Origin: Paraburkholderia kururiensis
Lineage (GTDB): Bacteria; Pseudomonadota; Gammaproteobacteria; Burkholderiales; Burkholderiaceae
Assembly: GCF_034424375.1 (NCBI RefSeq)
Contig: NZ_CP139965.1
Span: 4,340,001-4,404,000 of the forward strand
Direction of reading: 5' to 3'
Length of the DNA: 64,000 bases
Below the pieces are notes generated by a model that searched no databases, was not told where the DNA came from, and saw nothing but the letters and a program-made list of their open reading frames with translations. Made by a program: the position numbers and the translations under genes. Shown piece by piece: positions 31,899-42,534 of this stretch; positions within the stretch are counted from its first letter, which is position 1; each line of letters begins with the position of its first letter.

Positions 31899-34679
31899 AT
31901 GAAAGTAAATTCGGGCGGCGGTGCCGCGAAGGATATTGGCGCGCAGAACAACAACGACCTCGCCGCACCGGGAGACAACGCTGACCCTCCCGCACCCATG
32001 CAGCGGCCTGCGGTCGGCGCCGGGCTTGCGGCGCTCGGTCCGAGTCCGCGTGGGCAGCGCAACGGGGTATCGGTTGAGCGAGAGACCGCGGCGGCAGCAG
32101 GCGCTTCGTCGAATCGCCCCACGTCGCTTCGGCGCACCTCCTCGCTGCCGGTGCCTCTGTCGGCCAGATCGAAGTCGCCGCAGCCCTCACAGCCCGCACC
32201 CGCTCTCACGCATTTCGTCAGCATCGCGGCGAACGGCGCGCGCGTTGTGCCCGCCATGACCGGCGCTGCACGGCTGCGTGAAAGCGCTGCCGCCAACCGT
32301 GCATTGCTCGATGAACAGGGCACTGTGCCGATGGTTCGTGTATCGAGCCTGGGCTACTCGGTCGACAGAGAGGCACTTTTCGCGGCACCGGGCGGCGAAC
32401 TCGTGAAGCCTGCAGGCACCGACGCCTACCTCGCGATGCACTACGACGCAGCAAGCGGAACGACACGCTACGCGCTGATCGCTGCCGACGCGAAGACCGG
32501 CTTGCCGAAGGGCTATACCGCCATCGACCCGCGCACGGGTCTCGCCGCCATAGGCACCGGCGCACGTGGTCCGATCTTTCCCATCGCAGGCGGCTCGCGT
32601 GACGAAGATGAGAACGACGCGGATGAGCCGCAAGCTTACGCCACGCCTTCGCTGCCGCCTCCCTTCGATACCACCGCGGGCCGCGAAGAACTGAGCCGCG
32701 CCATCACATTGCTCTCCACGGCCAATGCGGCCGAGGTGAAGCTCTCCGCGCGCGACATCGCTTATGTGCTCGGCTATGAACGCGCACCGTTCTTTCGCCG
32801 CAGCGCAGACACCGTACGCCGCGTCGTGCCGCGCATGAAGAGTTGCGACGAGCGCATGAAAGACGTGGTCGCGCATCTGCACGAGCGAGCCGTCTGGGAG
32901 CACGACGAATGGGCCCAGCGCAATGCGCTCTCCGACTGGTTCGGTGCACTCAGCCCGCAGCAGCGTGCAGGCCTGCACGCGGTGCACGAGGCGTCTGGTG
33001 GTCCCGCGTGGACTCAGGGATTCAAGATCGCGACGCACGATGGCCAGCACGAAACGTCGTTCGACGCGGGCCACATGCTCAACGTGCCCGCCGACGTGCT
33101 GGCTGCACTGCCGCAGCCGGAGCGCGAAGCATTGCAGGCGCGGCGCGATCGGTGGAGCACACTCGGCGTGACGAGCGGGCCCGAGGCCGAGGAGTTCGTC
33201 GCAGCGCACTTCGAGCGCGAATCGTTCGATGCCGACAGCGACGAAATGCCCATGGAAATGGCGGCGCTCGTCGAAATGTATCCGGAGGCGGCACAGATCG
33301 TGGAGCGTCTTTATGCGCAGGGCACCACGCTGCACGTCGTGCGCTGTTCGCAGACGCCGGACGCCGTGCTCGACGCGATCCGCCACGTGGCAACGCACTC
33401 GCAGCACAAGTTCGTCACCACGTGGTTGCCTGGACTCGTGCGCGCCGGTGTGCGCCCGAAGGTGCTGGACAGCGATCTCGAACGCCTGCGCGAAGAGAGC
33501 GGCAAGCAGTTGGGCCGCGCGCTCGAAAAAGCACGCCCGCAGGCGCGAGAGGGTTTTCGCGGCGCAGTTCTCACGCAGATGTCGGGCGACGCGCTTGCCG
33601 ACGACGAAGACTTCGACACGCCCGTCGACCTCATTCGCGATTTTTCGTCGGACGTGTTGAGCGTTTCTGCGTCCGGCGGCGAGCACGATGCGCGCACGCA
33701 GGCCGATCTCGCGCGGCTCAACACATTGCTCGCCGGCACGTTCGGCCGCGAATACGCGCTGCGACGTTTGAGTGCCGACGACGCGAACCGCACGTCCGAA
33801 GGCGCGCGCGCCATTCTCACCTCGCTCGCCGTCATGGCGCCCACCGTGGAAGTGGTGCAGGACGCGCTGCACATGGGCGGCTTCGCGAAGTTCCTCGCCG
33901 CATCGGCCGACGACGTCATGGCCGAAGGTGCCGAACTCTCCGCGTTGCGCGGCGCGGGCATGAGCAACGACGAGATGCGCAAGCGTATCGCCACGCTCGC
34001 GCCTGTCGCGGTGCTCGCGCTGTTCGCGGCGAATTCCATCGACGAGGTCTCGCATACCGTGGGCGATCACGCGGGCGGCGCGCTGTTTTCCACCGGCGCC
34101 GTGATGCTCTCGGCGGCAACCGGGCTCATGTCCGTGAAATATTTCGCGGATAACTACCGGAAGCTGGAGCGCGAAGGCAAATTGCCCGAGCGCATCGTGC
34201 TCGATGCCGCCACACGTGAACGGCTGGATGCGCTCGCGGCAGAAAACCCCTCGCCGGAAGAGCTCGCGCGCATCGTGGATGCGGCCCTCGACCAATGCGG
34301 TGCCGACCGCGCCGAACGCGAACGCATCGTCGCGCAAATGAGGCAACTGGACAGCCCGCAGGCCATCGAGTCATTGCTGAACCAGAGCGCGCCCGCAGGG
34401 CGGCTCGAAGCGTGGCGCGCCGGCATGAAGGAAGCGATGGGCGTGAACCCTGCGCGGCTCGGTCTTACGCTCGGCACCTATTCGGCGCCCGCGATGGGCG
34501 CGCTGCTCGGCCCGCTGTTTCTGCATGTGCCGATCGCCTACGCGGCAGCGGGCTCGTACGAAACCTTCATGGGCGTACTCACCATCTGGCTGCACAACCT
34601 CACGTTCGGCGCGCGCTGGCGCCATGCGGTAGACCGCAAGGCGAAGGCCGAAATCGAAGCGCCCGGCGACGCGCAATAA
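31899..34679 (+). CDS. Large putative T3SS effector or translocator, unknown family
   Basis: A 926-aa protein with no recognised domain. Residues 1-115 are disordered and rich in Ala, Pro and Ser (NRPTSLRRTSSLPVPLSARS), as in many T3SS effectors. Next comes a mixed alpha/beta region, then a helical C-terminal third with hydrophobic segments (LAPVAVLALFAANSI, STGAVMLSAATGLMSV, and one ending GALLGPLFLHVPIAYAAA) that could enter membranes. ATG 31899 follows TAAGGA; an open frame back to 31767 lacks a site. It lies behind hrpB1 and the harpin-like gene and ahead of the eat gene. A role as translocator or effector is inferred from context; no Hrp_II box of its own is seen. Confidence 0.6.
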   Translation: MKVNSGGGAAKDIGAQNNNDLAAPGDNADPPAPMQRPAVGAGLAALGPSPRGQRNGVSVERETAAAAGASSNRPTSLRRTSSLPVPLSARSKSPQPSQPAPALTHFVSIAANGARVVPAMTGAARLRESAAANRALLDEQGTVPMVRVSSLGYSVDREALFAAPGGELVKPAGTDAYLAMHYDAASGTTRYALIAADAKTGLPKGYTAIDPRTGLAAIGTGARGPIFPIAGGSRDEDENDADEPQAYATPSLPPPFDTTAGREELSRAITLLSTANAAEVKLSARDIAYVLGYERAPFFRRSADTVRRVVPRMKSCDERMKDVVAHLHERAVWEHDEWAQRNALSDWFGALSPQQRAGLHAVHEASGGPAWTQGFKIATHDGQHETSFDAGHMLNVPADVLAALPQPEREALQARRDRWSTLGVTSGPEAEEFVAAHFERESFDADSDEMPMEMAALVEMYPEAAQIVERLYAQGTTLHVVRCSQTPDAVLDAIRHVATHSQHKFVTTWLPGLVRAGVRPKVLDSDLERLREESGKQLGRALEKARPQAREGFRGAVLTQMSGDALADDEDFDTPVDLIRDFSSDVLSVSASGGEHDARTQADLARLNTLLAGTFGREYALRRLSADDANRTSEGARAILTSLAVMAPTVEVVQDALHMGGFAKFLAASADDVMAEGAELSALRGAGMSNDEMRKRIATLAPVAVLALFAANSIDEVSHTVGDHAGGALFSTGAVMLSAATGLMSVKYFADNYRKLEREGKLPERIVLDAATRERLDALAAENPSPEELARIVDAALDQCGADRAERERIVAQMRQLDSPQAIESLLNQSAPAGRLEAWRAGMKEAMGVNPARLGLTLGTYSAPAMGALLGPLFLHVPIAYAAAGSYETFMGVLTIWLHNLTFGARWRHAVDRKAKAEIEAPGDAQ

Positions 34680-34822
34680 GCAGCCGCTCCATAAAAAGCG
34701 GTACGGCGATGCAGCACAGGTTTGCCGATTTTCGATAACGCCTCGATTTATGGCTTTCTACTATCCGCCCAAGGCTGTCGGTCCGCGTGGGGCGCCGGGC
34801 CGCAACGTCAGGGGAGATACCG

Positions 34823-36226
34823 ATGAAAGCAGAGTCGAAGGGCCAGCATGTAGGGCAGGTCTCGCATCATGAGCTGAAGCAGACGCTGGGTACGTGGCAG
34901 CTGTGGGGTATAGCGGTGGGGCTCGTCATTTCCGGCGAGTATTTCGGCTGGAGCTATGGCTGGGCAAGCGCGGGCACGCTCGGCTTCGTCGTGACGGCGA
35001 TCTTCATCGCCGCGATGTACACCACGTTCATCTTCAGCTTCACGGAACTCACCACGTCGATTCCGCACGCGGGCGGCCCGTTCGCCTACGCGCGGCACGC
35101 GTTCGGTCCGGTGGGCGGTTACATCGCGGGGGCCGCGACGCTCGTCGAATTCGTGTTCGCGCCGCCGGCCATCGCGCTGGCCATCGGCGCGTATCTGCAC
35201 GTGCAGTTTCCGGGCCTCGAACCGAAGCACGCGGCCATGGCGGCGTACCTCATATTTATGGCGCTCAACATCGTCGGCGTGCAGGTGGCCGCGGCCTTCG
35301 AGCTTTTCGTCACGCTGCTTGCCATCTTCGAGCTGCTTGTGTTCATGGGCGTGGTGTCGCCCGGTTTCGCATGGTCGAACTTCACGAAGGGCGGCTGGGC
35401 CGGCGCCGATCACTTCAGCATGGGTTCGTTTCACGGCATGTTCGCGGCTATCCCGTTCGCGATCTGGTTCTTCCTCGCCATTGAAGGCGTGGCCATGGCC
35501 GCCGAGGAAGCGAAGAACCCGAAGCGTTCCATTCCCATTGCGTACGTCACGGGCATTCTGACGCTCGTTGCGCTCGCCATCGGCGTGATGGTGTTCGCAG
35601 GCGGTGCAGGCGACTGGACCAAACTCTCGAACATCAACGACCCGCTGCCGCAAGCCATGAAGTACATCGTGGGCGAGCACAGCGGCTGGATGCACATGCT
35701 CGTGTGGCTCGGCTTGTTCGGGCTCGTGGCGTCGTTCCACGGCATCATCCTCGGCTACTCGCGGCAGATTTTCGCGCTGGCTCGCGCGGGCTATCTGCCC
35801 GAGTGGCTCGCGAAGGTGCATCCGCGCTTCAAAACTCCGCATCGTGCGATTCTGGCGGGCGGTGTGATTGGTATCGCGGCCATCTATAGCGACGAGTTGA
35901 TTCAGTTCGCGGGCCAGACGCTCACGGCGAACATCGTGACGATGTCGGTGTTTGGCGCTATCGTCATGTACATCGTGAGCATGCTGGCGCTCTTCAAGCT
36001 GCGCCGTACCGACCCGAACATGGAGCGCCCGTTCCGCGCCCCGCTGTTCCCGTTCTTCCCGGCGTTCGCGCTCGTTGCCGCCGTGATTTCGCTCGCGACG
36101 ATGGTGTACTTCAACCTCGAAGTAGCGTTGGTGTTCGCGGCGTTCATGGCGCTCGGTTACGTGTACTTTCTCGCTACGCGCAGCCAGCGCGAGACGGCAC
36201 CGGCCGACGCGCTGCTCGAAGAGTAA
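34823..36226 (+). CDS. eat: Ethanolamine permease
   Basis: A 467-aa APC-superfamily transporter with about 12 membrane helices. Its N-terminal motif region GIAVGLVISGEYFGWSYGW and the later FSFTELTTSIPHAGGPFAYA are characteristic of Eat-type ethanolamine permeases. It imports ethanolamine across the inner membrane. ATG 34823 has AGGGGAG upstream. It is followed on the same strand by eutB and eutC, so uptake and breakdown are likely co-expressed. Confidence 0.93.
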   Translation: MKAESKGQHVGQVSHHELKQTLGTWQLWGIAVGLVISGEYFGWSYGWASAGTLGFVVTAIFIAAMYTTFIFSFTELTTSIPHAGGPFAYARHAFGPVGGYIAGAATLVEFVFAPPAIALAIGAYLHVQFPGLEPKHAAMAAYLIFMALNIVGVQVAAAFELFVTLLAIFELLVFMGVVSPGFAWSNFTKGGWAGADHFSMGSFHGMFAAIPFAIWFFLAIEGVAMAAEEAKNPKRSIPIAYVTGILTLVALAIGVMVFAGGAGDWTKLSNINDPLPQAMKYIVGEHSGWMHMLVWLGLFGLVASFHGIILGYSRQIFALARAGYLPEWLAKVHPRFKTPHRAILAGGVIGIAAIYSDELIQFAGQTLTANIVTMSVFGAIVMYIVSMLALFKLRRTDPNMERPFRAPLFPFFPAFALVAAVISLATMVYFNLEVALVFAAFMALGYVYFLATRSQRETAPADALLEE

Positions 36227-36248
36227 GAGACCCGCAAGACGCGCGCGG

Positions 36249-36283
36249 CGCCGCCTGCGGGTACCACTGGCCCGCAGGCGGCG
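36249..36283 (+). promoter_or_regulatory. Strong hairpin between eat and eutB
   Basis: A perfect 13-bp stem (36249-36261 with 36271-36283) with a 9-base loop ends 22 bases before the eutB start. No T-run follows. It could lower read-through, protect the eat mRNA or set the eat-to-eutB ratio. Confidence 0.5.
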
Positions 36284-36305
36284 TCCGCGCGATGGAGCAA
36301 AGACG

Positions 36306-37700
36306 ATGAGCTATACGGAGACAATCGGCGCACGCACCTATCGCTTCGCCGACCTGAAGACGCTGCTCGCGAAGGCGAGCCCGCTGCGTTCCGGCGATCA
36401 ACTCGCGGGCGTGGCCGCGGCGAGCGAGGAAGAACGCGTGGCCGCGAAGATGGCGCTCGCCCAGGTGCCGCTGCGCACGTTCCTGAACGAAGCCGTGATT
36501 CCCTATGAGACCGACGAGATCACGCGCCTCATCATGGACGGCCACTCCAACGAAGCGTTTGCCGAAATCGCGCACCTTACGGTGGGCGACTTTCGCAACT
36601 GGCTGCTCTCGGGCACGACGGATGCCGACGCGCTCGTGCGTATCGCCGATGGCCTCACGCCCGAGATGGTCGGCGCCGTCTCGAAGCTCATGCGCAACCA
36701 GGACCTCGTCACCGTGGCGCGCAAGCGTCCGGTGATCACGCGCTTTCGCAACACGATCGGCTTGCCGGGGCGCATGTCGGTGCGCCTGCAACCCAACCAT
36801 CCCACCGACGACGTCAAAGGCATTGCCGCTTCGATGCTGGACGGCCTGATGTACGGCTGCGGCGACGCGGTGATCGGCATCAATCCCGCTACGGACAGCC
36901 TCGCCGCCATCACCACGCTGCTGGTGATGATGGACGAGTTTCGTCAGCGCTATAACGTGCCCACGCAGACCTGCGTGCTCACGCACGTCACGAATTCCAT
37001 CGCGGCCATCGAAAAGGGCGCGCCTGTCGACCTCGTGTTCCAGTCCATTGCCGGCACTGAGAAGGCCAACGCGAGCTTCGGCATATCGCTTGCGCTACTG
37101 GCCGAGGCGCACGACGCCGCGCTGTCGCTCAAGCGGGGCACGGTGGGCGACGACGTGATGTATTTCGAAACCGGGCAGGGCAGCGCGCTTTCGGCGAACG
37201 CGCATTTCGGCGTGGACCAGCAGACCTGCGAAGTGCGCGCCTATGCCGTGGCACGCCGCTTCCGTCCGCTGCTCACGAATACGGTGGTGGGCTTCATCGG
37301 GCCCGAGTACCTGTACGACGGCAAACAGATCATTCGCGCGGGGCTCGAAGATCATTTCAGCGGCAAGCTGCTGGGCGTGCCGATGGGCTGCGACATCTGC
37401 TATACGAACCACGCCGAAGCGGACCAGGACGACATGGACAATCTGCTCACGCTGCTCGGCGTGGCGGGCATCAACTTCATCATGGGCATCCCCGGTGCGG
37501 ACGACGTCATGCTCAACTACCAGAGCACCTCGTTTCACGACGCGCTCTACGTTCGCGAGGTGCTGGGCCTGCGCCGTGCACCCGAGTTCGAGGAATGGCT
37601 GGAGTCCATGCAGATCATCGACGCGCGCGGCGCGCTGCTGCCCGTGTCGCCGCGCCAGCCGCTGCTGGAAGGCGCGAGCGAATGGATGGGTGTGGCATGA
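36306..37700 (+). CDS. eutB: Ethanolamine ammonia-lyase large subunit
   Basis: A 464-aa TIM-barrel subunit that, with EutC and adenosylcobalamin, splits ethanolamine into acetaldehyde and ammonia. Recognisable stretches include GDQLAGVAAASEEERVAAKM, GRMSVRLQPNHPTDDVKG, FETGQGSALSANAHFGVDQQ and GVPMGCDICYTNHAEADQDD. Length matches the family (about 450-465 aa). ATG 36306 starts shortly after the intergenic hairpin. The stop overlaps the eutC start (ATGA). Confidence 0.97.
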   Translation: MSYTETIGARTYRFADLKTLLAKASPLRSGDQLAGVAAASEEERVAAKMALAQVPLRTFLNEAVIPYETDEITRLIMDGHSNEAFAEIAHLTVGDFRNWLLSGTTDADALVRIADGLTPEMVGAVSKLMRNQDLVTVARKRPVITRFRNTIGLPGRMSVRLQPNHPTDDVKGIAASMLDGLMYGCGDAVIGINPATDSLAAITTLLVMMDEFRQRYNVPTQTCVLTHVTNSIAAIEKGAPVDLVFQSIAGTEKANASFGISLALLAEAHDAALSLKRGTVGDDVMYFETGQGSALSANAHFGVDQQTCEVRAYAVARRFRPLLTNTVVGFIGPEYLYDGKQIIRAGLEDHFSGKLLGVPMGCDICYTNHAEADQDDMDNLLTLLGVAGINFIMGIPGADDVMLNYQSTSFHDALYVREVLGLRRAPEFEEWLESMQIIDARGALLPVSPRQPLLEGASEWMGVA

Positions 37701-38491
37701 GCGACTTCCTCGAAAAGAACCCGTGGCAGGCGCTGCGGCGCTTCACGCAGGCGCGCATCGCGTTGGGCCGCACAGGCAACAGCCTGCCCACGCAGCCGTT
37801 GCTCGCGTTCAATCTCTCGCATGCGCAGGCACGCGACGCCGTGCATCAGCCCCTCGATGCCGGCCCGCTGCACGATGCGCTGCGCGCACGCGGCATCGTC
37901 TCGCTCGATGTGCACAGTGCCGCGCCCGACCGCGAACACTATCTGCGCCGTCCGGACCTGGGCCGGCGGCTCTCGGACGAAAGTCGCGAAACGCTGCGCA
38001 CGGCAGCTGCGGACGACGCGCCCGACGTCGTATTCGTGATTGCCGACGGGCTCTCGGCGTTCGCCGCGTCGAAGCAGGCGTTGCCGCTTTTCTTCGAAAT
38101 GCAGGCGAAGCTCGCGGACTGGAAGATCGGGCCGGTGATCGTGGCGCGGCAGTCGCGCGTGGCACTGGGCGACGAGATTGGCGAACTGCTCGGCGCGAAG
38201 CTGGTGGTGATGCTGATCGGCGAGCGGCCCGGTTTGAGTTCGCCGGATAGCCTGGGCGTCTATCTCACCTACGAACCGAAGGTGGGCCGTACCGACGCCG
38301 AACGTAACTGCATTTCGAACGTGCGCCCCGAAGGCCTGAGCTACGCGGCCGCGGCACACAAGCTCCACTATCTGCTCACGCACGCGCGCAGACTGGGCCT
38401 GACCGGCGTCGGACTCAAGGACGACAGCGACGCGTTGCTCTCTTCGGCGGCGGCCCCTGCGGCAGTACAAGCACCGGGCGGGCAGCTGTAA
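37697..38491 (+). CDS. eutC: Ethanolamine ammonia-lyase small subunit
   Basis: A 264-aa cobalamin-binding partner of EutB. Family motifs are FTQARIALGRTGNSLPT at the N-terminus, DVVFVIADGLSAFAA in the middle, and LLIGERPGL-type and YLTYEPKVGRTDAERNC stretches later. It lacks the N-terminal extension that targets enteric EutC to microcompartments, in line with the absence of shell genes here. The ATG at 37697 is inside the eutB stop. Confidence 0.95.
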   Translation: MSDFLEKNPWQALRRFTQARIALGRTGNSLPTQPLLAFNLSHAQARDAVHQPLDAGPLHDALRARGIVSLDVHSAAPDREHYLRRPDLGRRLSDESRETLRTAAADDAPDVVFVIADGLSAFAASKQALPLFFEMQAKLADWKIGPVIVARQSRVALGDEIGELLGAKLVVMLIGERPGLSSPDSLGVYLTYEPKVGRTDAERNCISNVRPEGLSYAAAAHKLHYLLTHARRLGLTGVGLKDDSDALLSSAAAPAAVQAPGGQL

Positions 38492-38548
38492 CCGTTCCAC
38501 TACCTGGCCATGCGTAGCACGCGGTGGCGGTGCCCGCCGTTTCGAGCG

Positions 38549-38941
38549 TTAAGCGTCGGCCCGCTCCACGGGATGGGCGGCGAGCCAGTCGTTTTCGGCG
38601 TCGTCGAAGAGCCGCGAGCGCGTGAGAAAGCGCAGGCCCGTGGGACGCTCGAGCGAGAACATGCCGCCGTTGCCCGGCACCACGTCGATGATCAATTGCG
38701 TGTGCTGCCAGTATTCGAACTGCGATTCGCTCATGTAGAACGGCACGCCCGCAATGGCACCGAGTTTCACGTCGGATGCACCCACGCGGAATTCCGCAGC
38801 GGGAAAGCACATTGGCGCGCTGCCGTCGCAGCACCCGCCCGACTGATGAAAGATCACGTCGCCGTGCTCGGCCTTGAGCTTGTCGATCAGCGCCACGGCG
38901 GCCGGCGTGGCGATTACGCGAGAGACGTCTTCAACAGACAT
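38549..38941 (-). CDS. DUF779-family protein
   Basis: A 130-aa protein of the DUF779 family, with HQSGGCCDGSAPMCFP and a late WQHTQLIIDVVPGNGG stretch. The Cys cluster suggests metal binding. DUF779 genes usually sit next to ExaC/AcoD-type aldehyde dehydrogenases, as here (218 bases downstream of it, same strand); the biochemical role is unknown. ATG 38941 is chosen; a longer frame to 39142 runs through the terminator hairpin. Confidence 0.88.
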   Translation of the reverse strand: MSVEDVSRVIATPAAVALIDKLKAEHGDVIFHQSGGCCDGSAPMCFPAAEFRVGASDVKLGAIAGVPFYMSESQFEYWQHTQLIIDVVPGNGGMFSLERPTGLRFLTRSRLFDDAENDWLAAHPVERADA

Positions 38942-39090
38942 CGTGTTGCTCCGTGATGGTGATGCGTGACGGCCGCGCCGCCGGGGCGCGAACGCCCACG
39001 CGGATAGCTGCGTGCGGTGCGCCGGCGTGCCGATGCCGCCGCGCGGAAAGCTGCGCAGTTGCGCATACTCATGCGAGCCTCCCTTGTAGA

Positions 39091-39130
39091 AGAAAACGTG
39101 GGCGGCGTGCGTTTCTCCCGCACGCCGCCC
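39091..39130 (-). terminator. Intrinsic terminator after the aldehyde dehydrogenase gene
   Basis: A perfect 12-bp stem (39100-39111 with 39119-39130) is followed on the minus strand by ACGTTTTCTTCT. It lies between the dehydrogenase stop and the DUF779 start, so DUF779 probably depends on read-through or its own promoter. Confidence 0.6.
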
Positions 39131-39158
39131 GTCTTTCACCAACGCATCAAGCCCGTGC

Positions 39159-40679
<1,521 letters not shown>

Positions 40680-41048
40680 CAGTCGCTCCTCACATGTGTC
40701 TGCATTGTTGGTCCGGCGCTGCGGCGCGCCTGCCGGGCGCTCGTTACGCCAGAAGCGTGCCAATGCGGACGCGGCATGACGCATCGCGGTGCGCGGCGCA
40801 CTGCGGCGAGGCATGCGCGGGCCAAAACGCGTTGTGGCATGGCGTTACGCTGCTGCCTCGCGGTTCCTTTGGTGTTTCGTGCTGCTTCCTGTACCGCGCC
40901 ATTTCTGAACAGATTCCGCGGCTCTGTTCACGAATGGAGCAGCCTCGCCGCGACACGTCACGGCAGGGCATCGAGCCCCATCGGCATGGGACTTGCGTGA
41001 TGAACCGCCATGAATGCCTCTTCGCGCCGATCCGCTTGCCGACCTGGT
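40680..41048. promoter_or_regulatory. Divergent promoter region between aldehyde dehydrogenase and its regulator
   Basis: 369 bases without a credible gene. It must hold the promoter of the dehydrogenase gene and the site for the AraC-type regulator. A GC-rich dyad lies near 40710-40750. No clear -35/-10 or sigma-54 site could be assigned. Confidence 0.4.
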
Positions 41049-42104
41049 ATGAGCACCGACTCCCCGTATGCCGACGCCGCTGTGCCCACCGTCCGTGCCG
41101 CCACGGACGACGACCTGTGCCTGCGCAACTCGGTCGCGCATGATGCGGACGAGCAGGCGCGCAGCCTGCACGGCTGGGACCAGATCTACGATCAGCTGAG
41201 CGCGGGCCGCTTCACGGGCACGCTCACCGAGCTGTTTCTGGACCACATGACGGTGTTCCGCGAAACGACGAGCCACGCGCTGCGCCAGACGTGCGAGGTG
41301 CAGTCGGACGCGTACTGGTTCGGCATTCCGCTTTGCCGCGAGGGCAACGGGCGCATCGACGCCCAGCTGATCGGCGACGACGCCCTTGCGTTCCGGCCGG
41401 GCGGCGTCGAATTCGAACTCGTTACGCCGGCGGGCTACGAGTTTTTCGGCGTGGTGGTGCAGGGCGATGTGCTGCGGCGCTACGCGGCCGAGGTCGAGCA
41501 CCTGGGGCTCACGGACCAGGTGCCGCACACCGAGGTGGTCTCCATTGGCGCGGCGCGCAAGCTGCGCCTGTGCACGTCGCTGCGCCAGATGCTGGACGAC
41601 GGCGCGCAGGCCGACGTGCCGCTTTCGGGCTTCGCGCGCAGCAACCTGCAGTCGTCGGTGCTGGCTGCGCTCTTCGATTTGTGTTCGCCCGAGCATGCGC
41701 AGCCGCTCGCGGCGACCACGCCGCAACGTCGCCAGTCGATCGTCGCCGCGGCGCGTGCCCACGTACTCGAGAACCGCGACCGGCCGGTGGGCGTGCCGGA
41801 ACTCTGCGAACGGCTGCACGTGAGCCGCCGCACATTGCAGTACTGCTTTCAGGACGTGCTCGGCATGGCGCCCGCCACGTATCTGCGCGCTATTCGCCTG
41901 AACGGCGCGCGGCGCGACCTGTGCAACGCGGCGCGCGAAGGCCGCGCTGCGCAGGACGCCTGCTCGGTACAGGAGGTGGCCGCGGCGTGGGGCTTCTGGC
42001 ACCTGAGCCAGTTCGCCACGGACTACCGGCGGCTCTTCGGCGTGCGTCCCTCGGAGACGCTCAAAGGCATGACCGGCATGCCGACGCCGGCCTTCGCGCA
42101 CTAG
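41049..42104 (+). CDS. AraC-family transcriptional regulator of ethanolamine/aldehyde genes
   Basis: A 351-aa regulator. The N-terminal ligand-binding region (VFRETTSHALRQTCEVQSDA, FRPGGVEFELVTP) resembles EutR-like AraC proteins. The C-terminal AraC DNA-binding domain has two helix-turn-helices: GVPELCERLHVSRRTLQYCF, and VAAAWGFWHLSQFATDYRRL with GVRPSETL. It is divergent from exaC and close to eat-eutBC, so it likely activates them in response to ethanolamine. ATG 41049 is used; ATG 41010 would add 13 residues. Confidence 0.88.
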   Translation: MSTDSPYADAAVPTVRAATDDDLCLRNSVAHDADEQARSLHGWDQIYDQLSAGRFTGTLTELFLDHMTVFRETTSHALRQTCEVQSDAYWFGIPLCREGNGRIDAQLIGDDALAFRPGGVEFELVTPAGYEFFGVVVQGDVLRRYAAEVEHLGLTDQVPHTEVVSIGAARKLRLCTSLRQMLDDGAQADVPLSGFARSNLQSSVLAALFDLCSPEHAQPLAATTPQRRQSIVAAARAHVLENRDRPVGVPELCERLHVSRRTLQYCFQDVLGMAPATYLRAIRLNGARRDLCNAAREGRAAQDACSVQEVAAAWGFWHLSQFATDYRRLFGVRPSETLKGMTGMPTPAFAH

Positions 42105-42169
42105 CGGTTTTCTCCCTTGTCCGCTCACATGCGGTAGTCTTGGCAGCCCTACCGCCAGGAGAACCGAGC

Positions 42170-42364
42170 ATGTCCACCCAGTTTGTCTGCCGAAACCAGT
42201 CCTGCGGCCAGCCGTGGGAGCTGTCCGATGTCGTCATCAAGAACGAAGGGCAAGGCCTGCTATTCCGCTGCCCGTTGTGCGGCGCACGCAATTACGTGGA
42301 GCGCTTCGAGGACGACGAGGGCAACGTTCTGTATGAACAGATCGAAGGGCGGCCGTTGCAGTGA
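42170..42364 (+). CDS. Small zinc-ribbon protein, function unknown
   Basis: A 64-aa protein with two CxxC-like pairs (VCRNQSCGQ and RCPLCGARN) that could bind one zinc ion. A good AGGAGA lies 8 bases before ATG 42170. It stands between the regulator and the aminotransferase gene. Such proteins are common in Burkholderia but their role is unknown. Confidence 0.75.
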   Translation: MSTQFVCRNQSCGQPWELSDVVIKNEGQGLLFRCPLCGARNYVERFEDDEGNVLYEQIEGRPLQ

Positions 42365-42534
42365 ATGCGACGCGGCGCCTCTGTGAGCGCCGCCGTCATG
42401 ATGTAAATGCATGGCCCGCATGACGAAGTTTCGATTGTGGGCGCAGGGTGGATCGGGCTTAATCGCTACCATCGGATCGAGGCGCCGCCTGCCGCGCAGG
42501 CCGGCCGCAGATCCTGTCAGATGGAGAAAGCCCC

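Noticed and set aside
32187..34346. 719-aa minus-strand ORF opposite the 926-aa protein
   Set aside because: The + strand frame has a TAAGGA site, effector-like layout and context, while the minus frame is Arg/His/Cys rich without motifs. Considered seriously because neither protein matches a known family.
40680..41048. Sigma-54 promoter before the aldehyde dehydrogenase
   Set aside because: TGGC-like words occur but none shows the required GG-N10-GC spacing.
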